From Watersipora subatra (Eukaryota > Bryozoa > Gymnolaemata > Cheilostomatida > Watersiporidae), in the NCBI RefSeq assembly GCF_963576615.1, contig NC_088708.1, forward strand, positions 6,014,001 through 6,078,000: a stretch of DNA of 64,000 nucleotides, written 5' to 3'. A program made the translations under genes and the position numbers. A model generated the notes under the pieces. It was not told the origin of the DNA. It saw nothing but the letters and a program-made list of their open reading frames with translations, and made no database searches. Below are positions 49,786 to 62,968 of this stretch, piece after piece (within the stretch, counting starts at the first letter, position 1; each line of letters begins with the position of its first letter).

Positions 49786-51625
49786 GCAAATAAGTCACAA
49801 AATTGTAGTGCATTCAAGCATTGTGTATATCAAATGTCTCTGATAGTATTTTAAGCAAGGCACATTGTAGTTCATATTGATAATGCATTGCAACTTCTGT
49901 TGTACCCTCAGCAGAGTGTTTATGTAGTATGCAAAATATGAAGGTAACCACAATATGCCAGAATTGTATATACTACAACTATCCCTGTGGAGCCCTTCAT
50001 TCTTTTGGGTAGAGCCAAGTTCTTTAAGATACCTCCCCGACGAGTTTGATTTGTATGTAATGACAGCTAGCTCTACTATGCGTAACAGTAATATATTTTT
50101 AATGCATGTGATGTGTCGATGTAGCCATCTCCTAATAGCTAAACCGCTACTGTTTGTAGTTCATATAAATCATTTGTGTATGATGACTAGATTTCCTTTG
50201 TTATTTGCCGTATTCGGTGTGAACCTTTGATACAGTGAAATAAAAACATCACTCAAAAGTATAATAGTCCTATTTATTAATGTATACCAACATGAACTTG
50301 CGGTGCTCCATACAAGCAAATGACCAAAAGTCAACTCAGACAATAGCGGGGCACTTTACATTGGAGAATGTAGTGTATTGAATAAATGATAAATAAATAA
50401 TGAATAAATGCCCGTCTGCAGAACTGGAGGTTTTAAGTTCATATCCATTCTTTTCATTCCTAAAACTTTGTCGCTATAACTGAGCACACGGACAGACCAA
50501 CCTGCAAAAGACAAACACTGAGATTTGTATATCAATGATAAACAGCCCCCACATACACATATAGAATGATACACAGGGGACTGTATATCATTGTATATAT
50601 ATATTTATATAGATAGATTATGAAACAATAAATATTTTATTACGTAAGAAAATAAGATGCTGCATGATACAAATGTTAGGACAGCGATTTATTCACAGAA
50701 GAATTGCTAAACTGAAAAAATTGAGAAGCTCCAAGATTATTGAACAATGAGTCACGCTGTGTCTTTACAACATCCAAAAAAAGCCACAAATGTATGCAAC
50801 TAATAAGCCAAGTAACAAAAAGGCACGTGAGAAATCTCTCAGTCATTCTGAAAATACATAGATTTACGTATAATTTTAGCCAGATCTATACACTAACGCA
50901 CTTATATCTCATGAAAGTCGAGACAGTTATGCATTACAGTCGTATATGGCTGTCTAAATTACCACTGTAAAACCATTATTAGAAAACATGTATTCTATAA
51001 TATCCCTCATGATGGCCCATGATGCCAAGCAGAAGGTTCAACTAAAAAATTCCAAGAGCTGTTAACATCAATACTTTCATCAAAATACTACAACTGGTCA
51101 AGGTACTCTTGCAAGATGAAAAGGTTAAAATGCTAAATAATGATACGAGAACAAAAAACGGTCTACTCAGCAGACAACGAGCAGAGAACTGTGCAGATCT
51201 AAAGATGGAATAAAGACAATATTTTGATAAAACATACATCGTTAATAATTTCTCACTCATTAGAGATTCGCATGAACTGTTTTACATATATATATATTTT
51301 TTAATTTTACCTGATGAATGGTAACAACCATGAAACTTTAAGTAGTAAACAGTTTTAAAAGTTTTTAGTTCTTGATATATATATATATACTTATGCTACA
51401 GACAGTACTGTTTTGGCTATTGAAGCCTCATCAGTGCAGCTCAGAGCATAGGCAAGGGAAACAAATCCCATTACCAATGAGAGTTGACTTCCTGCCATGA
51501 AACAACTAGGTTGCCTCACAGACTAAGAAAGTCAATCTGCTGGCACCAGAGTGCTCAAATCACAAAAGTGATGAGCTTTGCACAAAGGCTAACAGTGCCT
51601 TTGTGCAAAGCTCAATCATCGATTG
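49786..51625. other. Intergenic with SINE fragment, no gene seen
   Basis: No recognisable coding sequence. AT microsatellites occur near 50590-50625, 51284-51300 and 51377-51390. Confidence 0.5.
50405..50545 (+). mobile_element. 5'-truncated SINE of the shared-tail family
   Basis: It keeps a B-box-like TTTTAAGTTCATATCC and the tail with CTATAACTGAGCACACGGAC and CACTGAGATTTGTATAT, matching the copies at 7771 and 46258. The A box is not recognisable. Confidence 0.6.
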
Positions 51626-51627
51626 GT

Positions 51628-53214
51628 TTGGGGGCAGGTTGAGCCAGGCTCAACCTGCCCCTAAGTCAATCGGGATATATATACATGTATATATAATCTA
51701 GATGAAGTGGGCATTACAACTGTCCAGGTGCTTGCCGAAGTGATTAGCTCTAAGGGTAAAAGACAGGTTGGATCCATTGCATCCCATGAGCGTGGCGAAC
51801 ATTCTACATTGTGCTGAGCAATAAGTGCAGGTAGAAATTACATACCACCTTTTTTTATATTTCCGAGTCTCTTCATGCAAAAGGTTTTCGTGAATGGCAC
51901 TCCGCCAGGTGCAAAACGAGTAGCTTCTAAGTCAGGCTACATTACATCAGAGATATAAGGCTTGTGACAACTTTATGTGCTTTAATCCTGCTAAACCTGG
52001 ATCAATCTATGACATAGGTCGATTGGCTGCTACTGCATTCAACTTAAGTATGACTCCAGCTAATATTTTATCAGGGTTTTCATGTACAGGCATCTTTTCT
52101 CAAATACTAAAATATTTTTCATGATCACGAGTTCACGGCAGCCAACGTGACAGACCGACCACTTCCAAACTCTGTTATTGATGAAGATATACAGCCGTCA
52201 ACTCTTGCGACTGCAAATGATGAAGAACATCCTGCAACCTCTGCTACTGTTACTAATAATGATATGCTACAAACTACTTCTGCTCAAGAGTACACTCCTA
52301 TTCAGGCTTCAGCTTCTAAGAGAAAAGTCATACACTAACGAATTATGCCTCTGCCTACCGCAGGACTTGGAAACCGATCTAGATGTAAAAGAAAAAAGAC
52401 GAGGTCTGCAATACTGACACCCCACAAAAAAAACAGACTAGAAGAGGGGTTCAGATAAACAGAAAATTAGGAAAAGACAAAATGCTATCGAAGGCAAGAT
52501 CACAGAACAAAGGCATGAATCCACATCAGAAGAACTAGCAAAAAAGATGTTGGATACAGACAGTGACAGCATGGATGACGAGCCAGTTCATGATATAGTT
52601 ACTCAACCGACAAAGGAAACACTAACTATAAACAGTCATGTACTAGTGAAATATGCCACCCAGAGAAAAACTCAAACCTACTATGTCGAGCTATTATCGA
52701 TGTAGAAAACAACTTGTACAAAAGAAACTTTATGCGTAAAGCTAGTGGTACTGCGGCCTCTTTTATCTCCCCTGAGAAACAGGACATGGATGAGAACGAT
52801 GGAATAGAGAATATTGTTATGAACTTGGGTAATCCTATTAGAGTTGGTGGAACCAGTCCACTAGTAAGCAAGGTTATGTTTTCAGTAGATATTACTGGCT
52901 TCAATGTTCAATAAATGACTGATTGCAAAGTTCCGAACAAACATAACATAAGCAATATTTTAGTCCAGTTCTAACACACAAATTATACTTTAATCATGTA
53001 ACAATAGTTTTTTTTTATCAATATTTTAAAAATATTTACCAAAATAACATGTTTGTAATAAGCAACCTTGTTGTATTGACAGCATAAGGTGCTTCTCCAG
53101 GATCATTTAAAGTTTGCATCTGTTTGGTTACATTTATGTGAGTGGCTCGACCTGCCCCATAACAAATTATTGAATGGCTCTACCTGCCCCAAGTGTGGAG
53201 CAGGTAGAGCCAGG
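51628..53214 (+). mobile_element. pogo/Tigger-like DNA transposon with foldback ends
   Basis: Each end carries a small hairpin built from GGGGCAGGTTGAGCC-type sequence: 51632-51662 at the left, and 53140-53214 at the right with the related CTACCTGCCCC. Between them lies a decayed DDE transposase in plus orientation. Exact ends and a TA target duplication could not be fixed. Confidence 0.7.
51689..52420 (+). pseudogene. pogo/Tigger-like DDE transposase, internally deleted
   Basis: From 51689 the translation reads IYNLDEVGITTVQ, then KGKRQVGSIASHERGE, SAGRNYIPPFFIF and GTPPGAK. This is the first half of the DDE_1 superfamily catalytic core, including the first Asp in the DE.G motif. It then jumps to the C-terminal signature MTPANILSGFSCTGIF and VTDRP. 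The middle, with the second and third acidic residues, is deleted, and there are in-frame stops (for example at about 51809). It is therefore inactive. The acidic, S/T-rich region after the VTDRP motif is in a frame open to 52336. Confidence 0.85.
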
Positions 53215-53399
53215 GGAAGACCTTTACTAAAATCATTGTAAAAACCAAAAGCATTATTTTACAGGGTTTGTCTTTGACGCACTGCTGCTAAACATTGTGG
53301 GGTACATTAATCTCAAATCTTTGTGAGAATAGTTTCGATAGTTTAAAAATTGATCTAAAAAATAGAAAATGTGGCTCAAACTCCCCCACCTTCACCTAC

Positions 53400-53925
53400 G
53401 TCTATCTATCTATCTATCTCTGTAAAATATTTCAAGTGGCCGCTAGGCCTGTAGAAATAAAATGGTGCATTAGGCATAAAAATAAGATCACAAATAAGCA
53501 TAGACTTATTTATCTAAGTCTGAAGGATAAAAGTATAAGATCGCTTGGTCTAGTTATAAGAGAATCAGATGTTAAAATTTCATCGCACGGTTAAAAAAAG
53601 AGTGTTTCATTGCACTTGTATTGATTGTGTGTCTGATATTGGAGCCTCGAGTAAAATAGGATGAGTTCTTAATTACAAATCTATTAAAATCGACCATTAG
53701 GTCTTGGCTTAAAATTTTTTGCAGTGTGCTTTCGTCCTTGATGCGTCTTCTCTCTGCAAGTGTTTGCCATCCCATTTTCACCATTTCTGATGATATACTA
53801 TCAAATTTTCTTAAATTGTTGGCCCACCTAAAAGCTTTTCGGTTAATGGATTCTAAATCTTGTATACTATAATCAAAATGTGGACTCCAGATTTCCGAAG
53901 CGTACTCTCATTTTATGCAAGCGTA
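53400..53925 (-). pseudogene. LINE reverse transcriptase C-terminal fragment, minus strand
   Basis: On the minus strand the translation contains EYASEIWSPHFDYS (the LEYA..W.P motif that follows the RT thumb), then RKAFRWANNL, MGWQTLAERRRIKDES and a terminal SFFNRAMKF. This order is typical of the C-terminus of CR1/Jockey-type non-LTR elements. It ends in stops and then a short (TAGA)n microsatellite at about 53402-53420, which may be the element's 3' tail. It differs from the LINE at 11490. Confidence 0.8.
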
Positions 53926-54239
53926 CGTATTACTCATTTTATGCAAATGCAGTTTCTTTTGGCGACCTACCAATATAATGAAAAAGGTAATTTACTAACA
54001 AATAAAAAACGTAATAAAAATCGGTTTCATACCGTAGAGAAAATGTTTAAACAAGTAACAAGCCCAAGTATTTTTTACATATATGCATTTTATTTTAATT
54101 CATATTTTAGCATTAACGAATAAAAAGGACTGATCTATGAACAGTTTTAGTTGAGCTCGTTGCAGAGATCCCTGTGAAGATTCAAGTTCATAAAAACGAA
54201 AATAACTTTATGAAATCATAAAGAGTTACGAAAGCGATA
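53926..54239. other. Spacer, no gene recognised
   Basis: AT-rich; an 87-codon frame at 53860-54123 overlaps the antisense side of the LINE fragment and is not convincing. Confidence 0.5.
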
Positions 54240-54513
54240 ACCAGAAGTAAGTTCATTCTATGATTATATGTTACTACGCAGTCATAGAGTACCGAGTGTC
54301 GCGAACAGGGCGTTGGTTTTTTCAATATTCTCCTTGCGATTCAATTGCTGCGACATGTGTGACTTGTGACGAGGAAAAAAATCATTTTCAGTCAAACGCT
54401 GGGATATTTACTTGTTGTACTTCGGTTTGTTTGGAAACACTAACATACACAAACAAACAACCAAAGCAAAATATGGCGAACCAGCTGTCGTGCTGACGAA
54501 AATAACTACCAGG
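54240..54513 (+). promoter_or_regulatory. Candidate promoter and non-coding 5' exon ending in a splice donor
   Basis: A short segment that is more GC- and CpG-rich than its surroundings ends in CTACCAGG|GTGAGT, a strong donor at 54514. It contains ATATGGCGAACC, similar to a YY1/initiator element, with an ATG followed quickly by a stop. This resembles the 5' untranslated exon of a housekeeping-type gene; the next candidate exon on the same strand is at 59773. The link is an inference. Confidence 0.3.
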
Positions 54514-57500
54514 GTGAGTTGTTATTCTTCTCTATTGCGGCACAAGCATATGAAGTTTGTTTTCTAATTTGCCATGATTATGCCATACGCTGACATACCT
54601 AATGGAAAGTTGACGTTGATAGCCATTGCTACAGCAAATAATGATTCTAATAGCATCGTTGTATGAGTTATCGTTCTAATGAGCTCGTTCTAATAGCATC
54701 AACTACAAAACTCAACAACATCTGTTTTGTTTTTAATCTTTAATTATTTTACTGCGATATGCTGCATTCAATGTGAAGACGGTATCATGAACTTGAAAAG
54801 TACATGAACGCTGAGTTAATGACGTTTTCTATAACTATTTGGCAAAGCTTTTTTTGACTTTTGAAATTACATCCAGAATTATGAGACTAAAAACTGGTCT
54901 GCTTCTAAATGAGACGACACGGCCAGGCAAGCTGGCCAACTTTTATTTAGCTAATGCTGCTGAGCGATTGCTGAATAACATGAGATGGGCATCTATTTAT
55001 ACTTGAAGTAGAAACTGATTCCTCAAACATGTTTAGCCTCTGAAGTGCTGTTTGAAGAAACTTTCATGTGAGTCATTTGGTTTTTTGATTCCGACATTTT
55101 ATTTCTGTGCATCATCGGTTAGTAGGTTATCATAAGTGGCATAAGTAAACAGTCCATCTATTGGCTGTGACTTGTGAGACAGAGTAAATAGCATATAGCA
55201 GTTAAAACTCTGCCCATATTCAAAAACAAAAAGTATTGGTGGTTATGAAGACCTATCTTCTTTATTGTAAATTTTGTATACAGGCTGCAATGCACCATAA
55301 AGGTCTCAGCAGAGTTTGGGTGAACTAAAATACACCAACATGATTTGTTGTAAATTATGGATTGGCGAGCAACAGTAAGATAGTACAGTATTTGCCTTTG
55401 GCAATTTCTATATTATTTGCTTAGACAATAAATTATCTGATGAAAAAGCTATAAATGCTTCAAAATCTTTTCTGACCTCAACAGTTTAATTGGCCATCCA
55501 GCAAAAAATATATTTTTATTTTAGTTTACTTTTTTGTGCATCATGTATGACAATGATTGCAGAAAGCAATTAGTATATTTTAACTAGGTTTATAGGCTGC
55601 ATAAACCTAGTTTATGCAGCCTATAAAGCTACTAAGCTACTACTACTAAGCTTCATAGTTAGTTCCTTTCAACTTACTTTTTCTACAACTCTGGCATACC
55701 AATAGGAAATTTAAAATCTTTGGTGTGTCTGGTTTTAAATTATGAACGATTACACAGTTTTACTTCATTATTACCGTAATTTGTTTTAACAGCACGCTTG
55801 GTTGACACGAGGTTTAATTTTTGATTAGCGCAAAGTTTAAATCTAATTTTAGATTTCAATTTTGTGTTTTATCTATTTTTAGCCCGTGAGACCATGCCTA
55901 GCCCGATCTATATTCTTAATTGTTTCTAGGCTACAGTTTAAACCGAACCAATTTATTTGTTGAACATTTATCCCGTGCTATATTACTGTTAGCTGGGATT
56001 AACTAAGCTAGGTTGTCTTGAAAGCTACTCGCATGAACAAAACTAGAGTTCAAGAAAGATAATTTCAGGAATTATGTTCTCAATATTTAAAGAAAGTAAT
56101 TCAAGAGTAATTGTAAAGCTTTACTTTTTTATCGTCTTTTTATCTCCATTATGCTATTATTCTTTTAGCGGCGTTTGCAATGAATTTCGACTCGCGACCG
56201 TTGTTCGTATCTATAGTTCCTTCATGTCGTATAGCGAAAAGTTCAAACATCTTGCTCTCTTTGTATTTCTAGCTTAGCTGAAACGGAAATTTTGCACCAT
56301 CTTGATTACATAACATTTACACAAGTGTGATTGCTGATAGAAACCAATCAGTTACAAGTTGTGTTGACATTCCAAAGGTTATAGTAGCAGTACCACATTA
56401 TTAGCAATGATGGCAGATTGACCAATAGACCAGAATTCCTTTGCTGTAAGATCTCAACTAGGTGACACGGGAACCATAGCTCGGTCAATATTGAAAGTTT
56501 AGAAGTTTAGTGCATGGTAATATTTGGTGATATTTTAAGGAGTTTTATGAAAACATAAAGTATCAAACAGTTGTCCAAGGCTAATAACCAATTTTAGTCA
56601 CTCTATTCGTTTCTTATCTGCCCCATGGCTCCTGTGAAAGAGAGTGACAAGCATTGTCATTATTAAAAATCTTTGTTTGCTAGCTTTTTATTTAATTTGT
56701 TAGCGAGATAAATGAGCGATAAGTGCTTATTATCAAGCGTGTGAGGGAAATTATCTACACTTAGCGCTATTGAAATCAATAACCTTTCACCAACCAGGAA
56801 CTAGCACAGCTTAGTGGCTACTGCCGAGGTAAACATGCGCCTGACACGAGAAAGTTGCAATTTTCTACTTTCAATACATGTTAGTCAATATTTATTTAAA
56901 AGTTTTGTTTAAGTAATTTAAACCAAATCATTCTTTCATTAGAGCCAATTTCAACATAGCAGCCAGTGAAAATGCCACACTGATGTGTTCAGACGAGCCC
57001 TCCGTTGCTTATAGCCCCCTCTGACACAGCTTTCATGCTCATGCGATTGCGTACTATTTCTCGTGTTCCTTTCACCTCCAGTCTGTCCGCAAACAAGTTG
57101 ATAAATACCCTAAACTATACACAGGATGGTCCAATGAAAGGCTCATATCTTCAATAATGTTGATCCACTCATTAGCTAGCTAAATGCTGAATGCCGAAAG
57201 GGCTTGTCCCTTACCAGTTCACAAGATGTGAAGGTGGTCTTTGCATTTCTAATACACTTTTGCTGACTTCCATTCAAATACACAGCTCGTGGCTGGCTTA
57301 TGTTTATTTCAAATTTTAAAATACGCGTCTGAGAAATATGCCTCAACTGTTTCATACAAGCTAATAAAAATATTTGACTCTCTCAAACAACATAACGCGT
57401 ATTTACTCTCAGGCAGAAACGTCATGTTGCAAAATATAGATCAGGATTTGGTAAATATCATTTAGGCATCTTTTAGTTAATTCCCCTGTTATTTTTTGTT

Positions 57501-57969
57501 ATTTTTTGTGTTGTCAACGTTGTAGCGACATTTGTATTTATATACTTGAGTGAAAACTTTGATACAGATGTTAATATACATTAATCTTTTATTTCTGGAC
57601 TGTTTTTTCCCTGCTCTTGAACAATAGCAATCAATAATTCTTGTCATTCCCGCATATCTGTTGTCATAGTCGTTTGTTTAGAACAGTTTTTAGTATAAAT
57701 TGCAGCTTTATATCATGAAGTAGTGTTGCTTTCATTTTTAGATTAGAACTGATATAGAAAAATTAAGCTAATCGTGCTAAAGTTGTTAGCAAAAATCCCT
57801 ATCGTTGAGTGTTGGGAACAGACTGGTGGGTTACATGTCTGCTGCAGTGTCTACGTTGAATGCAGCCTGAAATATGTTTTTTCTGTAGTATGCAAGACTA
57901 TATCTTACTTACAGCCTATCAAGATAGCTCCCATAATTGTAAATGACTACCATCCGCCATGGCCTGAGC
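54514..57969. other. Long non-coding stretch (possible first intron)
   Basis: No recognisable exon or transposon protein. An inverted repeat of about 20 bp (TAGGTTTATAGGCTGCATAA and its complement) is at 55587-55627. Otherwise unremarkable AT-rich sequence. Confidence 0.5.
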
Positions 57970-57971
57970 TG

Positions 57972-58385
57972 ACTTGTATGCTATAGATGTTAACTTGTAT
58001 GCTATAGATGTTGACTTGTGTGCTATAGATGTTGACTTGTATGCTATATATGCTGACTTGTATGCTATATATGCTGACTTGTATGCTATAGATGTTGACT
58101 TGAATGCTATATACGCTGACTCGTATGCTATAGATGCTGACTCGTATGCTATATATGCTGACTCGTATGCTATAGATGCTGACTCATATGCTATAGATGC
58201 TGATTTGTATGCTATATATGCTGACTTGTGTGCTATAGATGCTAACTTGTATGCTATATATGCTGACTTGTGTGCTATAGATGATGACTTGTATGCTATA
58301 AATGCTGACTTGTATGCTATAGATGATGACTTGTATGCTATAGATGCTGACTCGTATGCTACAGATGCTGCTGCGTATGCGCATG
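57972..58385. repeat. 21-bp minisatellite, about 20 copies
   Basis: Units of the form TTGTATGCTATAGATGCTGA C with many variants (TATATATG, CTCGTATG, GATGTT). The 21-bp period keeps frames open on both strands (YAIDADL/SIAYKSA patterns). No promoter, splice site or start context suggests translation. Confidence 0.93.
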
Positions 58386-59772
58386 AGGTACATACGAGGG
58401 AGCGGATTCCAGTCATGTAACCTTCAGACTTGCAGTTTTTTGATGACTGCCTTACACTGTAATAGCTGAGTTGGATAGGCTTGGTTGGCAGTGGTTTTGT
58501 CCATACCTCTTGATGCCTTATTGAAACCATAGCCTGAGATCTTTATAAATATTTAATATTAGCAGGATATGTTTGTCTGCTATTTATGAAATACAAGAAA
58601 TAAAGCAAGTTTTCAAAATATTTTTTTATTATAATTACTGTCTCGCTCACATGTTGAATATCGCATATTGAAAGTGTCTCCAACTTGATGGGTACATGTA
58701 GGTCTGAACCATGTCGTGTTGTGTGCCACGATTCAGCGATAAATACTTTTTCACCACGCACTACTCTCTGGGGTAATTGTAGGAAAATCTGAATGCACTG
58801 ATAATGTATGTGGGTGCACGAATCCTTAGCATTGGGCACTCATAACTCAAGATGCGTGCTTGACACGGATTGTCGTTGCAAGAAAGCATCTGATAGCATT
58901 TTATCAATGAGCTTTTCTCTAAGTAGGTAAACAGAGGGTCGTGGGATACCTGTCAATACCTGTCACTAAGGTATGCGCCTCATTTGTATAATATGTAGAG
59001 GTTTCTGTCGCTGCCTGTGAAGGTATGACAGATTTCACTATTTTGATCTCTGGGTAAACTTGTCACCAGTTTAGCAAAAGCTCCTACTGATTGCACCTAC
59101 TTTTTACCCGAGCTCATCCGACGGCAGTAAGTGTAGCAAAATACGGTTTTGATAATTGACAATTGCAGTTTAGTTAGCTAGAAACAACAGTCAGCACCGA
59201 GGGCTAATCAACAATGCAAACACCTAGTGAAAGCTGGAGGGTCAACAAGCTATAATTGACCTCTTTAGTCACTCTGCCTGAAAGCGGGCATACTGTGAAT
59301 GGACTTTGTCCAATCTCCTTGTCTCTTCACAATAGCCTTCAACAATAGCTTTCCTTTATAGAATTTATATTGTAAATAGATTAACTAGGCATATGGGTCC
59401 CAGTGAGGCAATGGATTGGAAAAATCCGTAATTGCGGTCAATTGTGGAGGAAATAATTTCACTAGTTAAATAAGAAGTCAAGAAGTAACCCTAGTAGTGT
59501 GATTGCAACAGAATTTTGTTATAACTACATCATAACTAATAGTAGTGGTGATTACAGTTATAATTACATTCTTCATAGTTCATGTTTCTACAACGATTAT
59601 TCGCTACGGTTGTTTTCGAATAGGCTGAATCTTGGAATATGTGTCTCAATCTATCAGTAATACTATATGTGCATATCATAGACATATATCATAGATATAA
59701 TGTATTATTTATCGTTGTAATATAAAAAGTACATACATGTAGGTGTAAGTAGATGACTACTTTCTGTTTCAG
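58386..59772. other. Non-coding stretch, no gene seen
   Basis: Ends with the acceptor TTTCTGTTTCAG that precedes the exon at 59773. Confidence 0.5.
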
Positions 59773-59780
59773 TAAATCCC

Positions 59781-59801
59781 ATGAGCTCTCCTAATCATTA
59801 A
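59781..59801 (+). promoter_or_regulatory. Minimal uORF in the 5' leader
   Basis: ATG-AGC-TCT-CCT-AAT-CAT-TAA encodes six residues and ends two bases before the main ATG at 59804. It lies within the same exon. Such an arrangement could lower or gate translation of the main frame by reinitiation. Confidence 0.4.
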
Positions 59802-59803
59802 AG

Positions 59804-59982
59804 ATGGTGCATCAAACATACAATAATGATGAAGAAGTACCGCAAGACATCAATGCCTTCTTCGTGCACCCGTTAAATTCGAGCATGCGAAATGAGGATG
59901 ATGCGACAGCTTTACTGCATGAATACAAAAGTCTTCCAGCCATCGACAAGACAGGTGATGATAACTCCAATGATAGCGAGTG
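59804..59982 (+). CDS. First coding exon of an unrecognised gene
   Basis: An exon from 59773 (acceptor TTTCTGTTTCAG) to 59982 (donor GAGTG|GTAAGT) encodes 59 complete residues starting MVHQTYNNDEEVPQDINAFF after AAAGATGG. The peptide is acidic and polar (many D, E, N, S) without membrane segment, signal peptide or recognisable domain; it looks like a disordered cytoplasmic N-terminus. The exon ends with two extra bases, so the next exon begins in phase 2. I could not identify a following exon within the window, so the gene probably continues to the right. A tiny upstream ORF ends just before the ATG. The gene may start at the candidate 5' exon near 54240-54513. Confidence 0.6.
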
Positions 59983-62290
59983 GTAAGTAAATTTTCTTCC
60001 AACTATCTTATGGGGATCTTTGTCATTACGGAAGTCGTTTGGAGATGTTCACTGAGGAACTTAAGTTGTGGAAGAACTTGGTCATTGAGGAACTTAAGTT
60101 TTGAAGAATTTTCTTCTGAAAATTTAAATAATAAATAAGCAAACAGCGGGATAGACCTTTAACAATCAAATCATGTATTTGGTATCTTATTATTCTGTGG
60201 AAAATTAAGTCTATTGTTTTACCAGATCCGAGTGATCAGATTGCGTACCATAGACACTATATTGATTATGTTAAATTTCGTTATTATTATTTTGCACACT
60301 TTCTGCAGCTGCATTTATCAAACCAATTTTAGCCTTCGCTAACAAATGTAGGCTTTATTCAGCAACAAATACATGTGATTATCGCAGCCGTTCATGTATT
60401 CGTAAGGTACTGATACATGATATAGTCCCTGTCAATGTTTTCATGAGAAATATTTAACGTGAAGGAAAGTCTTGAGTCAATTTTTGTCACGCATGTTTAT
60501 GATTATGACCGTGTATTCATACGCCTTATCTTGATCAGCCATGTTTGTGGGGCTGAAAATAAACCTATGTATGAGTGGTGTTGCTGTGGGTTGTGCCACA
60601 TGCAACTCCTTCTCAGTGTCTCAAACTTAGCCAATAACTAGAGCTCATTTGATCCTCTTATTGTGTCCATCCACCCTCACTCACTCTAATAACATTTGCG
60701 AAGTGATTCTAAATGAAGCACCATTAGTTGGAAAGCAAATAAACACGGATTAGTAGCGTATCAGCACAGCTCAGCTACCGAAGACTACTGTATGGTCTTC
60801 CTGTCATACGCAATATTAACTATCAGTCACCCACGTGTGGGCAGTCATTTAGAGATGAAGTCACCACGGAAGGGTGGTACTCCAGTGATAGCGTATGTGA
60901 TGCTACAGTTCTGTTCATTCTAAATAACTTTATCAGCAACCAGCCATAAAAAGGAAGCCCTTCACAGCCCATATGTTTTTATAGACTATGATTGCAGTCG
61001 TGATGGGCTGCGGACAATAGAGTTCTAATTCAGAATATGAAACACTCGGAGTTGTCTCGGTTTGCTCAGTTATCGGTTGACTCTCGTAAATTTTATATGT
61101 AACTTATGTAATTAATAAATAATATGGAAATCTGTGATATTTACTAAATTATTTGTTTTGACATTAAATTTAGGCAACACCTTTATGTTGTTATTTTGCT
61201 TTGTATCTGCCAATTGTGGCTACACCTTAGCATCAGAGAACAAAATTGCTTGAAAAATTCTGCAGCTTATAACTAGATCTTAGATAATATTTATTATAAT
61301 TATTATTTGCACAAATAATAATTCTTTACCCAGAGTTGTTTCTGAAATAATTCACCGTGTTGCCATGCTTCAAAGATTGGTCCTTCATACCACTCTTTGA
61401 CGATTGAACATCTACATAGTTAGGATAGGACGTTGATACTTCATAGAATGGATCACATTGATGACCCTTTCATGAATGAAAGCTATAATTTTCAAGGTGT
61501 TAATATCAGTTTGCTATAATAAAACACTAGTTTAATCTCATTCAAAACCGAGTTTAAAACTCATTGCCACAAAAAATTTGAATAGTAGAACTAACATTAC
61601 TGACATTGTGAAGTGTGAGCGATAAGCAACCAGGATTGGGTCGTACCCATAGAGTTATAGGGGGAACTAGGAGGAGATAACTCTATTATCTCGTACCTAT
61701 GTATAATTTGCTTGACAGTTTATTAGTTGTTGAACATATTTTGGTTTTGGTACTATAGTCCACTGAAATTTTGGGAGGGAGAGAGGGAGGTTCGTATCTC
61801 TTTCAGACGTTGTGGGAGAAATTTTGGTGAATGCATGTTGGCATCTTCATTATTCCAAATTGAAATTTCAAGAGAAATTTTTGTTGACGTCGTATGGCGA
61901 AAAAAACGCCATAACGAGGAGACAAAAAAATCGTGTTCCACATCGTAAGACGAAAAACCGTAATACAGTGATGTCGTAACCCGGGGGTGCGCTGTACCCG
62001 GGGATGCACTGTACCTCGCTAGATCTATATAAAGCACTTTGGTTAAACTATCAATTAACGATTAACGCTTTTAGTATCTCCGTATAACAGCAGGAGTTAA
62101 CTCCTTTGTCATCGGTTAACACTCTTGTATAACAATATCAATTAACACTCTTAGCGTAACAGTGTGAAGGATTGTTATATGAAAATATGGTTACTTCTCA
62201 GAGTAGGTAAATACAGCACATTTGCCTATCCTTGGAACCTCATCTGCCCGTTGTATGTAAGGCTTATCAGAACTAACAAAAACACCAAAG
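59983..62290. other. Non-coding stretch, no exon recognised
   Basis: Presumed intron of the gene starting at 59804. A GC-rich patch at 61975-62030 has imperfect repeats (GGGGGTGCGCTGTACC and GGGGATGCACTGTACC). No further exon was identified. Confidence 0.45.
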
Positions 62291-62924
62291 TACAGTCAAA
62301 CATGGATAACTCGAACTTCATGGGACCGAGCAAAAGTGTTCGAGTTATCAGAGCATTCAAGTTATCAGAGCACTGTCACAAGTCCATATATTTACTTATT
62401 TATTAGTAGATACATGTACATATACAAACTATAATATAAATCAAAAGCACAAATGGCTTGTTTCAAATTAAATGCTTCTAATGTAAAGTTTAAAACGTTT
62501 TCATGAAAAAGTATAGAGATTTTTCTATCACTTGAGATTGGTTTGTTGTTTGAGGTGATGTTATTGCCAGGACGTTTTTCAGATTGACATTGGCAAAACT
62601 TGATCGTTGTTGAAATGCTCAAAAGAAAAGACATTTTTTTCTTTTGGGGTTTTACCCACGATCAATTTTGCCGTTTCTTCTTGAAGTTTATGCAGATTAC
62701 CTTACTTTACCTGGGATTCGTTAAGAGCAGCACTCCGAGGCAGTTCAATTAGAAGTTTTACGAGGTTTTACGGTACATTCTATATCACTCACGCTTTTTT
62801 AATAGATACTTATTGAATGTACACACGTATTCTGTGTTTAGGTCAAACGATGAATAGTTTTTTGTAGCTCAGACAACGTATACGTTTAATTACACCAATT
62901 TTAAGACGTTTTAAACATTCAACA

Positions 62925-62960
62925 TTCCGACGTTGATTCAACACGGAGTCAACGTCGGAA
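62925..62960. repeat. Hairpin inside the pogo-type element
   Basis: Perfect 12-bp stem TTCCGACGTTGA / TCAACGTCGGAA with a 12-nt loop. Confidence 0.9.
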
Positions 62961-62968
62961 AACTTCAT

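Noticed and set aside
49276-49854. Repetitive frames of 116-155 codons in several frames
   Set aside because: Artefact of the 19-bp minisatellite, which cycles through all three frames without stops.
57919-58530. 203-codon minus-strand frame and 148-codon plus-strand frame
   Set aside because: Artefact of the 21-bp minisatellite; no gene context.
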